Positions 51,390 through 61,300 of a stretch of DNA of 64,000 bases are shown here, piece by piece. The translations under genes and the position numbers were made by a program. This stretch comes from Pseudohalioglobus sediminis. GTDB lineage: Bacteria; Pseudomonadota; Gammaproteobacteria; Pseudomonadales; Halieaceae. A model generated the notes under the pieces. It made no database searches and was not told the DNA's origin. It saw nothing but the letters and a program-made list of their open reading frames with translations. The first letter of the stretch is position 1. Each line of letters begins with the position of its first letter. The stretch spans positions 310,001 through 374,000 of the forward strand of contig NZ_VTUX01000002.1 of NCBI RefSeq assembly GCF_008370495.1, given 5' to 3'.

Positions 51390-52616
51390 ATGACAGGTAG
51401 CAATGCAAGGGTATTCCAGCGACCGGAGACTGCCGGTTCCTATCGCGACTGCGCGCAGATCACCGGCGAACTGAAACCGACAGACCCACTGTATCTTTAC
51501 TGCCCGGCAACATTACAAGGTCGGGCAGCCGCGTTCCTCGACGGCTTTCCCGGACAGGTCAGCTACGCTGTGAAAGCCAACCCTGAGCAACGGGTGCTGG
51601 CCACGCTGGCAGCAAGCGGACTGCGGCACTTTGATGTTGCCTCGCTGGAGGAAGTACGTTGCGTGACTGCAACCGCGCCGCACGCCACTGTGCATTTCAA
51701 CAATCCAATCAAGGCGGAAGAAGCCGTCGCCGAGGCCTACCTGCGCCACGGTGTCCGGTCGTTTGCTGTCGACGAATTGCAGGAGGTCGACAAGATCCGG
51801 CGCTGCACCGGCGCTGACCCCACGGTGACTTATGCAGTGCGTTTTAAACTGCCCCACACGGCAGCAGCTTACGACTTCGGGAGCAAGTTCGGTGCCGATG
51901 AAGAGGCCGCCGTGGCACTTCTGCGCGCCATCAAGCAACTCGGCGCGCGCGCTGCCCTGACCTTTCACCCCGGATCGCAATGCACAGAGCCGGCAATGTA
52001 TGCGCGCTATATCCGCGCCGCGGCGCGCATCGTCACGCGGGCCGGGGTGCAGGTGGATTTTATCAATGTGGGGGGCGGTTTCCCTGAATACTACCCGGGG
52101 CAGACGCTGCCGGACCTGGCCACGTATTTCTCGCACATTGGCGACGCCGCCAGCAAATACCTGCACAGCAACACGCCACTGATCTGTGAACCCGGTCGCG
52201 CCATGGTGGGTTCGTCCGTGTCCCTGCTCACGCGGGTTATCCATGTGCGTGACTGCGGCGTGAACCTGTTCATCAATGACGGCGTCTATGGTGGCATGCA
52301 GGAACAGAGCCTGGTCGATCTGCAACTGCCGGTGCGTGCCTGGCGCGACGGCAAACTGCTTGCCGGGCCTTCAAGGCAGTACCGGATTTTCGGGCCCACC
52401 TGCGACCCTGTCGACCGACTCTCGCGCGAGACAGGACTGCCGGAGGGACTGCGTGCAGGAGACTACCTGGAATTTGGCCTGCTGGGTGCCTACGGATCGG
52501 CGACATCAACACGCTTCAATGGATTCCACTCCAACACCTACGTCAATGTGGCAGCAGGCACGGATTTCACAGGGCAACGGGCTGATCAGCCTTCCGGGGC
52601 GCTGGCATCGGCCTGA
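51390..52616 (+). CDS. Type III PLP-dependent decarboxylase (ornithine decarboxylase-like)
   Basis: This 408-residue protein has the fold type III features: PLP lysine Lys62 in SYAVKANP, the histidine/glycine loop FHPGSQC, the glycine loop INVGGGFPEYY, the phosphate-binding CEPGRAMVGSS, and the active-site cysteine motif GPTCDPVDRL near residue 354, which contacts the substrate. These match eukaryotic-type ornithine and lysine/ornithine decarboxylases; the product would be putrescine or cadaverine. The start has GAGGTGG. It is faced by the Lrp gene and overlaps the convergent DUF3604 gene by 31 bases. Confidence 0.88.
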   Translation: MTGSNARVFQRPETAGSYRDCAQITGELKPTDPLYLYCPATLQGRAAAFLDGFPGQVSYAVKANPEQRVLATLAASGLRHFDVASLEEVRCVTATAPHATVHFNNPIKAEEAVAEAYLRHGVRSFAVDELQEVDKIRRCTGADPTVTYAVRFKLPHTAAAYDFGSKFGADEEAAVALLRAIKQLGARAALTFHPGSQCTEPAMYARYIRAAARIVTRAGVQVDFINVGGGFPEYYPGQTLPDLATYFSHIGDAASKYLHSNTPLICEPGRAMVGSSVSLLTRVIHVRDCGVNLFINDGVYGGMQEQSLVDLQLPVRAWRDGKLLAGPSRQYRIFGPTCDPVDRLSRETGLPEGLRAGDYLEFGLLGAYGSATSTRFNGFHSNTYVNVAAGTDFTGQRADQPSGALASA

Positions 52617-54529
52617 GCCTGCCCACTGCCATTGTCCGGCGTATACCAGATAGGCGAAGACCAGGCGCGCTCCTGAACCACCGGTCGATGGGTTTCTGCG
52701 CAGCAACCGCTATAGCCTTCGGTGATGGTTGCCGGGTCCGCACAATCTACTCCCGCGGCCACGCACTGGCGCTGGCTCCATCGGCAACTGGGGTTTTCCA
52801 GTACCCGGGTGTAATAAAACGCCGCCTGCCCGGGATCAAAGTTGTCGTCACGCCAAACCTGGCACAATTGCGCGTGACCCTCGCCACGGGTAGCGCAGGT
52901 CTTTAAATCAACTGAAGCGCCGTTGTCGGCATCTCCTGCCACGTCAATAACGCGCTGGTGGGTCTCGCCGCGCTCATCCACCCAGCCCTTGATCACCTGC
53001 ACGCGCTGCAGCGGTATACCCGGTGACGCCGCGGTGCCCGAATCCTGGCTGGCTGCCACCATGAAAACCGGTGCCGCACGCTCCGGCCGCGGCGTCAGCA
53101 CACCACCCATGGGCACGCCACGTTCATAGGCCAGGCGTGTCGCCTCGGGCTGTGCACAGAGATCCTGCGGGTAATCCCAGCCGCCAAAGAACCGGGTAAC
53201 GATACGCGGCCCGCTGGTGGCGTACGTTTCCCGACGACGCATGGCCGCGAACAGCGCATCGCGGCTGTTTTCCTCGGCCCATACCGCAGCCAGCCCGCCT
53301 GGGTTGTACTCGAGCTTGTCCGGCAGCCCCGGCGGAATTTCGTCACGGGCGGGCACGCCGGCACCACCGTGCCCGGGGAAGCCATCTTCAGCCACCGCAC
53401 CGGGTGCGCCGAGGTGGGTATCGGTACTGGCGATCACCCCGAACTGGTAGGGATTCACACCCAGATCACGTTCCAGCGCCAGCCCGTCAGCAAGCACCTG
53501 GCGAACGAAGCCGGTACCGCGCCCGGGAGGAGAGTCGTATCCGGCTATATTGTCTTTGGGTAACTGCTCGAAAGCACAGAGCTCGTCGCTGCCGGCAACC
53601 GCGGCATAGAAGCACTCAGAAGCCCCCTTGTGCTGCATGATCTCCACCAGTGGCTCAAAGCGCCGGCGGTTCGCCGCGTACTCGGGCGTCATCACACCAC
53701 CACCATCCAGTTCTCCGGAGAACATGTAACCGGCACTGAGGTTGGAATTGTGCGGGATCACCAGCGCATCGCAACGACCTTCGCCCTGCAGGCAGTCCCG
53801 CTCCAGCGCCTGCCACAGCAAATTCGCGCCCGGTGTCTGGATATAGCCGGCGGGCAGGCGCGGCACGTCGGCATTGCGAAAGACCACGTTGCGGTGCAAG
53901 TTGCCACCGCTGGAACTCTGCATGCCGGTCCATTCGTAGCCGACAAAAGACGTGAATGCGCAGGTGTCACTGCGGTCATAGGCTTGCTCTGCCGCATCCT
54001 GCATTTCCCCCCAGGGCTGCAGCGCGGCGAGACGGCACTTCTCTCCCGCTTCACCACACATGCCCAGGTGCGAGGCGCGCATGGTCGCCATGTAATTGAA
54101 GAGATAATAGGCGCCGCGGGGAATATATCGGTAAAGCAGGCATTGCCAGCTGTTATAGCCGTCTGTTTCCGGCGTATTACACATCTGCACCTCGCCGATC
54201 AATTCGGCGTGATCTGAAACCATGGCGAAGTCCAGCGGGCGCCGCAGTTGCAGGCTGCGCGCAGCATTGCCCTCCTCGTCCCAGGGCTGGATGCCGATCT
54301 TCGCCCCCTGCGCAAACGCGTATGCCTGTGCCGGCGTGGTCCTCGTGCCCTGGGTGCTGGCATCAAGTGAATAACGTGTATGTACATGCAGGTCACCGAA
54401 AAACACCTGGCGCTGGGAATCGAAATTGGCACAAGGCTGGCGCTGTTCAGTGTAATCGGATGCATTGTCGGCATGGGCGACAGTCGTGGCCAATATAGCC
54501 AGGCAAAACATCAGTGGGACTTTCATCAT
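52586..54529 (-). CDS. Secreted DUF3604 family protein
   Basis: This 647-residue protein has a signal peptide (about 1-20, ending AHA) and the DUF3604 hallmarks: FFGDLHVHTRYSLDAS near residue 44, PWDEEGNAARSLQLRRPLDF, and the core IPHNSNLSAGYMF and ASTDTHLGAPG. The HxH and ASTDTHL motifs resemble a PHP-type metal site, so a hydrolase acting outside the cytoplasm is likely, but function is unknown. Cysteines in the C-terminal part, for example RWSQRQCVAAGVDC, suggest disulfides. It is 47 bases after the AraC-type gene on the same strand and overlaps the decarboxylase 3' end. Confidence 0.88.
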   Translation of the reverse strand: MMKVPLMFCLAILATTVAHADNASDYTEQRQPCANFDSQRQVFFGDLHVHTRYSLDASTQGTRTTPAQAYAFAQGAKIGIQPWDEEGNAARSLQLRRPLDFAMVSDHAELIGEVQMCNTPETDGYNSWQCLLYRYIPRGAYYLFNYMATMRASHLGMCGEAGEKCRLAALQPWGEMQDAAEQAYDRSDTCAFTSFVGYEWTGMQSSSGGNLHRNVVFRNADVPRLPAGYIQTPGANLLWQALERDCLQGEGRCDALVIPHNSNLSAGYMFSGELDGGGVMTPEYAANRRRFEPLVEIMQHKGASECFYAAVAGSDELCAFEQLPKDNIAGYDSPPGRGTGFVRQVLADGLALERDLGVNPYQFGVIASTDTHLGAPGAVAEDGFPGHGGAGVPARDEIPPGLPDKLEYNPGGLAAVWAEENSRDALFAAMRRRETYATSGPRIVTRFFGGWDYPQDLCAQPEATRLAYERGVPMGGVLTPRPERAAPVFMVAASQDSGTAASPGIPLQRVQVIKGWVDERGETHQRVIDVAGDADNGASVDLKTCATRGEGHAQLCQVWRDDNFDPGQAAFYYTRVLENPSCRWSQRQCVAAGVDCADPATITEGYSGCCAETHRPVVQERAWSSPIWYTPDNGSGQAQADASAPEG

Positions 54530-54576
54530 TTAGCAGGCTCCAACAGCCGGTTAAAGGGGTATCGATCTGGGGCGCG

Positions 54577-55623
54577 TCAGGGACTCACCCTCCTCGCCTG
54601 CGCAGCCTGCTGCCGCCAGGCCGAGGGCGCGAGCCCCGCCCAGCGACGAAAGGCGTGGCTGAAATTGCCGGACTCCGTATACCCCAGCAGCGAAGAAATC
54701 TCCTCCATCGGCAGGTCAGTATCAGTGAGGTACTCCCGGGCGAGCCCATAACGTATCTCCTCCAGCAGATCGCGAAAGCTGGTGCCCTCGTTTTTCAGTC
54801 TGCGGCGCAGGGTTCGCGTCGACAGTTCCATTTTTTCTGCAACATAATCGACATCCGGAAAGTAGCCCGGGCGCGCCAGTATCAGCATGCGGACCTGGTC
54901 TACGAAACTGCCCTGTGAGGTCAGCTTGGCAATCAGCATATGACACTGCTGCTGCAGGTGTCGCGATGAGTCCGGGTCGCTCTGCGGCAGGGGCTGGTCA
55001 AGTATTTCCGAGCTGAAGTGAAAGCGGGCGTCGGGCCGGTTGAGTTCAAGGTCGCAAGCGAAATACTGGCGATACCGGTCCACGCAACCCCTGCCGTCAT
55101 GGGGCAGGTGCAGGCAGGCGATCGCGAACTGTTTGCCCAGTATCTCGGTAAAGTCCACCCGCGCCGCAGCCAGGTCCCGATCCAGGTAGAGATTGATCAG
55201 CTCCGGCTCCATGACTGGCGGGTCGCGCAGCGCAAACCAGGCGCTGCGCCCCTCCACACCGAAATAGAAACTGAACAGGCTGAAGGTCAGGCGCCCGAAG
55301 TGCTCGGCCACTGCGAGGGCATGGCGAAACGTCTCTGCACTGAGCAGCGCGTACCCGAACAGGCCATAGCGCTGGGGCACAAAAGGTTCCCCCAGGCGCA
55401 AGCCGATGAGGGGGTCATCGGATACTTCGAGCACATTGCGGTAAAAGCGCAGCTCCTGCTGCAGGGTGATCAGCGCACCCGGGTCAGACAACTGTGACGC
55501 CGTCACACCGGTTCCGCGCAGGCACTGCTGTTGCGCATAACCCATCTGCTCCAGTACCTCCAGCGGAGGGAGCAGTGCCCTGGCCGGGTGGCGCAAGGGA
55601 AAATGCTGCGCAGACTTGGTCAT
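54577..55623 (-). CDS. AraC family transcriptional regulator
   Basis: This 348-residue protein has a long N-terminal arabinose-binding-like domain and a C-terminal HTH with MELSTRTLRRRLKNEGTSF and MEEISSLLGYTESGNFSHAF, of the OruR-like subgroup. It lies directly upstream of the DUF3604 gene on the same strand and 235 bases from divergent SDR genes at 55859 and 56682, either of which could be its targets. The effector is unknown. Confidence 0.9.
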   Translation of the reverse strand: MTKSAQHFPLRHPARALLPPLEVLEQMGYAQQQCLRGTGVTASQLSDPGALITLQQELRFYRNVLEVSDDPLIGLRLGEPFVPQRYGLFGYALLSAETFRHALAVAEHFGRLTFSLFSFYFGVEGRSAWFALRDPPVMEPELINLYLDRDLAAARVDFTEILGKQFAIACLHLPHDGRGCVDRYRQYFACDLELNRPDARFHFSSEILDQPLPQSDPDSSRHLQQQCHMLIAKLTSQGSFVDQVRMLILARPGYFPDVDYVAEKMELSTRTLRRRLKNEGTSFRDLLEEIRYGLAREYLTDTDLPMEEISSLLGYTESGNFSHAFRRWAGLAPSAWRQQAAQARRVSP

Positions 55624-55858
55624 ATTATTCTTCTAATAACTAAGGGGCGACTTGCAAGCAATGTAGCACACTGGCCGAATATCACAAATTTGTGGCCCGG
55701 TGACACACGCCCGGGAACCCAATACGCGCTACAATCAGTGGGCTTTGCGTAAACCAGGATGTACTGTTCCCGTGGCTACACCAGCCGCAACAGTCTGGTG
55801 GACAACAACGCTCCCGACCCGAAACAAATATAAACCGTCAGCACGGCAAGGAGTTGCC

Positions 55859-56620
55859 ATGAAAACCGTATTGATCACCGGCGCTGCACAGGGCATCGGC
55901 CTGGCCACCGCGAGACACTATGCCAGCCAGGGATGGTTCGTAGGCCTGTATGACATCAACGGCGACGCCGTGCAAAACCTGCTGGACTCGGGCGAATTTG
56001 AACACGCCTGCGGCGGACATTGTGATGTCACCGACTATGCCTCGCTGCAGGCGATGTATCGCCAGCTCGCCGACCACTCCGGCGGTAAATTGCACTTACT
56101 GGTCAACAACGCGGGCGTGCTCAGTGCCGGGCGTTTTGAAGCCATCGACAGCGCGGCCCACGATGCCATCGCCGATGTCAATGTGCGCGGAGCTACCAAC
56201 ACCTTGCACGCCGCGTTCCCGCTGCTACGCGAGACACCGGGGGCAACGGTCGTCAACCTGTGTTCCGCTTCCAGTATTCACGGCATACCCCACCTCGCCG
56301 TGTACAGCGCCAGCAAGTTCTACATCGACGGACTCACCGAAGCACTGGACCTGGAGTGGCGTGATTACGATATCCGTGTGACCTGCGTAAAACCTCCCGT
56401 GATCAACACGGCCATGGGCCAGGCTGTTGCGGACGAGATTCCGCAAAAACTAGGCATGGATCTGAATGCCAGCGATGTGGCCGCATGGATACAACACGCC
56501 GCCGAGGGCAGCGGCACATCCTATCCCATGGGCCTGGCGACGCGATGCTGGTACCTTGTGGATCGGTTGCTGCCTAATCCCCTGCGCCACCTGCTTACCC
56601 GCTACCTCACGGGTGCATGA
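55859..56620 (+). CDS. Classical SDR oxidoreductase
   Basis: This 253-residue SDR opens MKTVLITGAAQGIGLATARH and has NNAGVL, a catalytic serine in NLCSASSIHG and YSASK. The start is the ATG at 55859 with a GGAG upstream; the open frame extends further back without similarity. The C-terminus lacks the usual FabG VDGG ending and ends in a hydrophobic VDRLLPNPLRHLLTRYL, as in some membrane-associated SDRs. It precedes another SDR by 61 bases on the same strand. The substrate is unknown. Confidence 0.85.
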   Translation: MKTVLITGAAQGIGLATARHYASQGWFVGLYDINGDAVQNLLDSGEFEHACGGHCDVTDYASLQAMYRQLADHSGGKLHLLVNNAGVLSAGRFEAIDSAAHDAIADVNVRGATNTLHAAFPLLRETPGATVVNLCSASSIHGIPHLAVYSASKFYIDGLTEALDLEWRDYDIRVTCVKPPVINTAMGQAVADEIPQKLGMDLNASDVAAWIQHAAEGSGTSYPMGLATRCWYLVDRLLPNPLRHLLTRYLTGA

Positions 56621-56681
56621 CCGGGTCGACGCCAGCACCCATAACGACAGCAAGCACAACATCCGCAAGAAGGAGATCAAA

Positions 56682-57458
56682 ATGTCCGCACGCCTGGAAA
56701 GTAAAGTTGCCCTGGTCACCGGTGGTGGCGCCGGCATCGGTGAAGCCACCGCCAAACGCTTCGCAGAGGAAGGCGCGATCGTGTTTGTCAGCGACATCAA
56801 CTTCGACGCCGCGAGCGCAGTCGTGGAAGCGATCGCAAGTTCCGGCGGCCAGGGGCATGCCCTCGCACAGGACGTCACCGACGAGGCGCGCTGGGATGAG
56901 GTCACGGCAGAGATCCTCGACCGCTGCGGTGCCCTGCACATACTGGTCAACAATGCCGGCATAGCGCTCACCGACAACGTGGAGGAAACATCGCTGGCTG
57001 ACTGGCGCACCACCCAGGCAGTCAATGGGGAAAGTGTTTTCCTGGGCACCCGCGCTGCCATCAAGGTGATGCAGGCGAGCGGCGGATCGATCATCAACAT
57101 CTCTTCCATCGAGGGCATTGTCGGCGAGCCCAGCGCCCCCGCGTACAATTACAGCAAGGGGGGCGTGCGTATTTTCACCAAATCGGCCGCCCTGCACTGC
57201 GCCGCGCAGGGCTACCCGGTGCGGGTCAACTCGGTGCATCCGGGGTTCATACTCACCGCCATGGTGGAGCAAGGCATCGCCGCACTTCCCGATGGCGTCC
57301 GCGAGGAGGCCCACCAGCGCATCATCCACGAGATACCACTGGGTGCTATGGGCTCTCCCGAAGATATCGCCAATGGCTGCCTGTTCCTCGCCAGTGATGA
57401 ATCACGCTACATGACCGGCTCCGAACTGGTGATTGACGGTGGCTTTACCTGCCACTAA
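56682..57458 (+). CDS. Classical SDR oxidoreductase
   Basis: This 258-residue SDR has TGGGAGIGEA near residue 15, an Asp after beta-2 (VFVSDINFD), NNAGIA, INISSIEG and YNYSK, and ends VIDGGFTCH. The Asp suggests NAD preference. The start has AAGGAGATCAAA upstream. It resembles cyclopentanol and 3-beta/7-alpha-hydroxysteroid dehydrogenase-type SDRs, but the match is general. With the preceding SDR it forms a likely two-gene unit facing the AraC regulator. Confidence 0.87.
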   Translation: MSARLESKVALVTGGGAGIGEATAKRFAEEGAIVFVSDINFDAASAVVEAIASSGGQGHALAQDVTDEARWDEVTAEILDRCGALHILVNNAGIALTDNVEETSLADWRTTQAVNGESVFLGTRAAIKVMQASGGSIINISSIEGIVGEPSAPAYNYSKGGVRIFTKSAALHCAAQGYPVRVNSVHPGFILTAMVEQGIAALPDGVREEAHQRIIHEIPLGAMGSPEDIANGCLFLASDESRYMTGSELVIDGGFTCH

Positions 57459-57547
57459 CCGGGTGACAGCGCTGATCGCAACGGCGTCCGCGCGCTAATT
57501 GTGCGCCGCGGTCAATGGGGGCATACTTGCGCCCTGTTTACCATGCA

Positions 57548-58261
57548 ATGGAGCCACCCCGCTTGAACCGCCACCTATGTTACCTCCTTGCCGCAATGCT
57601 GCTGGCCGGATGTTCGTCCGATGTGGATCGCGCCAGGGAGGCCGTCACAGACAGCCTGGTAATCCACACCGACCTTGAATTTCACGAACTGGAGGCCTTC
57701 CCGGGTGACGTTGTCTGCGGCAGTTTCAGCGCCTATACCTCTTACAGCGAGCCACGCGTTGAGCACCAGCCCTTTCTCTATCTCCGTGGCACCGTGGACA
57801 AGGCCCCGTCGGCGAGGGACCTCAAGTTCTATTGCAGCACGGATCACAGCAACAGCCTGCTCGAGATGTCCGGAATCGGACCATTCACCGCTGACAATGA
57901 CGCCCTGGCGCAGATCACCCGGGACATGACCTTGCTTACAGCCGCGCTGGAAACCTACTACACAGACAATCATGTATACCCCACTGCAGCGCAGGGGCTG
58001 GCAGCACTGGTCAGCAAGCCCGAGGGCGGACGCCCACTGCCACGGTACCGGGAAGGGGGTTACCTGAAATCCGTACCAGCCGATCCCTTCGGCCATCCCT
58101 ATCGCTATACCGAAATGCAGTGGGGCCGCACCAAGGGCCGTTTTACCCTCAGTACACTCGGGCGCTCCGCACAACCGGGTGGCGGCGGCGACGAGGCTGA
58201 CGTCAGCACGGAGTACCTGCCCTACCTGCAACATATTGCACAGCTGCTCGGCGTCGATTGA
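57548..58261 (+). CDS. Lipoprotein with a C-terminal GspG-like domain
   Basis: This 237-residue protein has a type II signal with lipobox LLAGC (Cys22), a middle domain with two cysteines (about residues 40-110), and a C-terminal segment (about 115-215) containing DMTLLTAALETYYTDNHVYP, AAQGLAALVSKPEGG and SVPADPFGHPYRY, the GspG/T2SSG major pseudopilin pattern. It lacks the N-terminal prepilin helix and cleavage site, so it cannot be an ordinary pseudopilin. The start is uncertain: ATG at 57548 has no clear SD, while TTG at 57563 has GGAG nine bases upstream. It stands alone, convergent with the hybrid kinase gene. The function is unknown. Confidence 0.72.
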   Translation: MEPPRLNRHLCYLLAAMLLAGCSSDVDRAREAVTDSLVIHTDLEFHELEAFPGDVVCGSFSAYTSYSEPRVEHQPFLYLRGTVDKAPSARDLKFYCSTDHSNSLLEMSGIGPFTADNDALAQITRDMTLLTAALETYYTDNHVYPTAAQGLAALVSKPEGGRPLPRYREGGYLKSVPADPFGHPYRYTEMQWGRTKGRFTLSTLGRSAQPGGGGDEADVSTEYLPYLQHIAQLLGVD

Positions 58262-58375
58262 TCCGAGCGGACATTACGCCAGCGGCTCTGGCAACCTGTT
58301 TTCCGCGCGGCAATCCAACCCGGCCTGCCCGGCAATAGCTGCGGTTTATTCGGGTTCGCTGCCGGAAGGTTCAGG

Positions 58376-61300
58376 CTAACGGGTCAGCGCGAGGACCAGC
58401 GCCCGCAAACGCGCCGCGTTGACCGGCTTGGCCAGGAAACGGAAGCCCACTGCCTTGGCCCGATCCTTGATCACGTCACTGTCGTCGGCGCTGATAATCA
58501 CGCAGGGAATCTCGCTGCCGCTCAGCTTCCGGGCTTCAACAACCGCGTTCACGCCCGTGTCACCCTCGTCGAGATGATAGTCTGCGAGCACGATATCAGG
58601 GCGCGTGCCATTGCCCAGGCGCTGCAGCAACTGGGCGCGGCTGGATACCCCTTCAGCCTCTGCACCCATGGTCATCAGCAACTGCTGCATACCGTCGAGA
58701 ATCAGGGGATCGTTGTCCAGACAGAGAATGCGCAGGCCCTCCAGGTCACGGGCGGTGCTGACGGCCTGCTCGCCCCTGCCCTGCGCCTGCCGCTGGCCGT
58801 AGGTCACAGTGATTGAAAACAGCGTGCCGCGTCCCTGGACAGAGCGCAACTTGATGGGATGGCCAAGCAATTCAGCGTAACGGGAAACGATAGCCAGGCC
58901 GAGGCCGAGACCCTCCTCACCCTTGGTGACCTGGTTCTGCAGGCGCTCAAATTCCTGGAACACTTTGACCTGGTCCGCCTCGGCGATACCGGGGCCGGTA
59001 TCCCACACCTGGATTTCCGCACCGTCGGCTCGCCGTCGCACCCCCAGCAGCACCCGGCCCTCGGCAGTGTACTTGATCGCATTTGAAAGGAAATTCTGCA
59101 GGATGCGTGTGACCAGGGACTGGTCTGAATACAGCCACAAAGAACTGTTCTGCATGATCAGGGACAGGTTCTTCAGGGTGCTCATTGGCTGGAACTCGCG
59201 ATGCAGGGCCTCAAACACATCCGCCAATGGGAAGTGGCTGCGCCTTGGCAGCTGCCGACCGGAATCGAGGCGCGATATCTCCCGCAGTTCGGCGATCAGT
59301 TGCTCGGCACGGTGCAGCGAACTATCGATCTGGTCGACAATACGCCGTGTGTCGGCATCGACGCCCTCGCCCAGCTTTGGTTTCAGCGCGGCGGTGAACA
59401 GTCGCGCCGCGTTGATCGGTTGCAGCAGATCGTGGCTGGTCGCGGACATGAACCGGGTTTTACTCTGGTGCGCATCCCTCAGGCTCGATTCGACCTGGGC
59501 ACGCAGGCGGTTCTCCTGCCGCAGCCTGGCATTGGTCTCGCTCAGGGTTTGTGTGTCGCTGGCTACTTTCTGTTCGAGCTCCAGCTTGGTCTCTTCCAAC
59601 TGTGCCAGCACTTCGCGATAGTCGGTAATGTCGATGTAGGTGGTGACAAAGCCACCGTGAGGTAAGGGATTACCGCGAATGTCGACCACCTTGCCGTCCG
59701 GCATCACTCGCTCAAGGCGATGGGGACTGCCTTCCCGCAGCCACTGCAGCCGTCGTTGCACCTCTTCCTCAACCGGGCGATCGCCGCTGCCGAGGATGCC
59801 GCGCTCTGCATTGAAGCGGTAAACGCGTTCAATGGGACAACCGACATAGAGAAAGCGCTCCGGATAGTGGAACAGGGACTCGTACTGCTTGTTCCACGCC
59901 ACCAGGCGCAGTTCCTTGTCGACCACAGAGACGCCCTGTAACAGGCTCTCGACGGTGGTCTGCAACAGCTCGCGATTGAAGGTGTGCAGACGACTTGCGT
60001 CTGTCACCATGCCGGCAAGATCGCTGAACTCCAGCTGCTGGCTGCGCTCCAGTTGTTCCATGGCCTGGTGTGCCGAGGTGGCACCAATTATTCTCGCCAG
60101 CGCCGACTCCACCTGGTTGACAACAAACACGGGCGCGCGGTCGCCGGGGAGCAGGCGCTGCTGGTAGGTTTCCTCGAAACGCCGCCAGGTGGCATCGAAC
60201 TCCTCCGCTTCCATAAACGGCGGCAACAGGGCCTGTAGCTGGCTGATGCGGATCAGGCTCAATTCAAAATCCCGGTCCTCATCGCTGGGGGTATTGCTCG
60301 CTTCCTCGATGAAGAGGCGCGCCTGCCGCTCATCAGCACGGGACGGCCGCAATAACAGCGACAGGGACACCAGGGCCATGACGTTGCCGCACAGGCTCCA
60401 GATGGTGGCATAACTCAGGCGTGACTCGCCACTGATGCCCAGCAGCTGCGTCGGACGCAACCAATCAAAGCCGAAAAGGCCCTCGGTGAGTAAGGAGGCG
60501 CCAGCCGGCAACACCGCAGGGAGAACGGCGCAATAGAACCACAGCGCCAGGCCGACAACCAGGCCTGCAATCACACCTACACCATGTGCACGACGCCAGT
60601 ACAGACCGGCCAGCAACGCCGGCGCCAATTGCGCGGCGGCGAGGAAGGAAATAAAGCCAATCTGCGCCAGCCAGGGGATATCCATGATCAACTGCGTGAC
60701 CAGCCACGCGCAAAACAGTATCACGGCAATGGTTATCTGTCGGATCCGCCGCAAGCTATCGCCCAGCTTGAGCACCGCTGCAGGCGACTGTGCGCTGGCG
60801 CGCAGCACAATAGGCGCAACGACCTCGTTGGTGATCATGATGGCCAGGCTCACCGTGGCCACGATAACCATACCCGTCGCCGCGGAAATCCCACCGATAA
60901 ATGCGGCGACGGTCACCCAGGAGGCATCCAGTGAAACGGGCAGCAGCTGCACGTAGACATCGGGACTGATGTTATCGGCAACCACAAAGACACTGGCGCC
61001 TGCCAGGCTGATGGGTACCACCATGAACATGAACAGGGCCAGGTAGGCAGGAAACATCCAGCGGGCTATGCGCGTATCCGTGCCGGGTTGGGCCTCCACC
61101 ACCATCACGTGAAACTGTCGCGGCAGGCACAGTACTGCCAGGGCACTGATCAGTGTACGGGCGATAAAGTCTGCCGAGATCGTCACCTCGCCCAGCGCCT
61201 GTGAACCGTGATCCTGCGCCGCGCCATCCGGCAGGTCGATGAGGTAGCCCAGGGCCAGCACTGCCACGGCGGCGAAGGCCACCAGCTTGACCACGGATTC

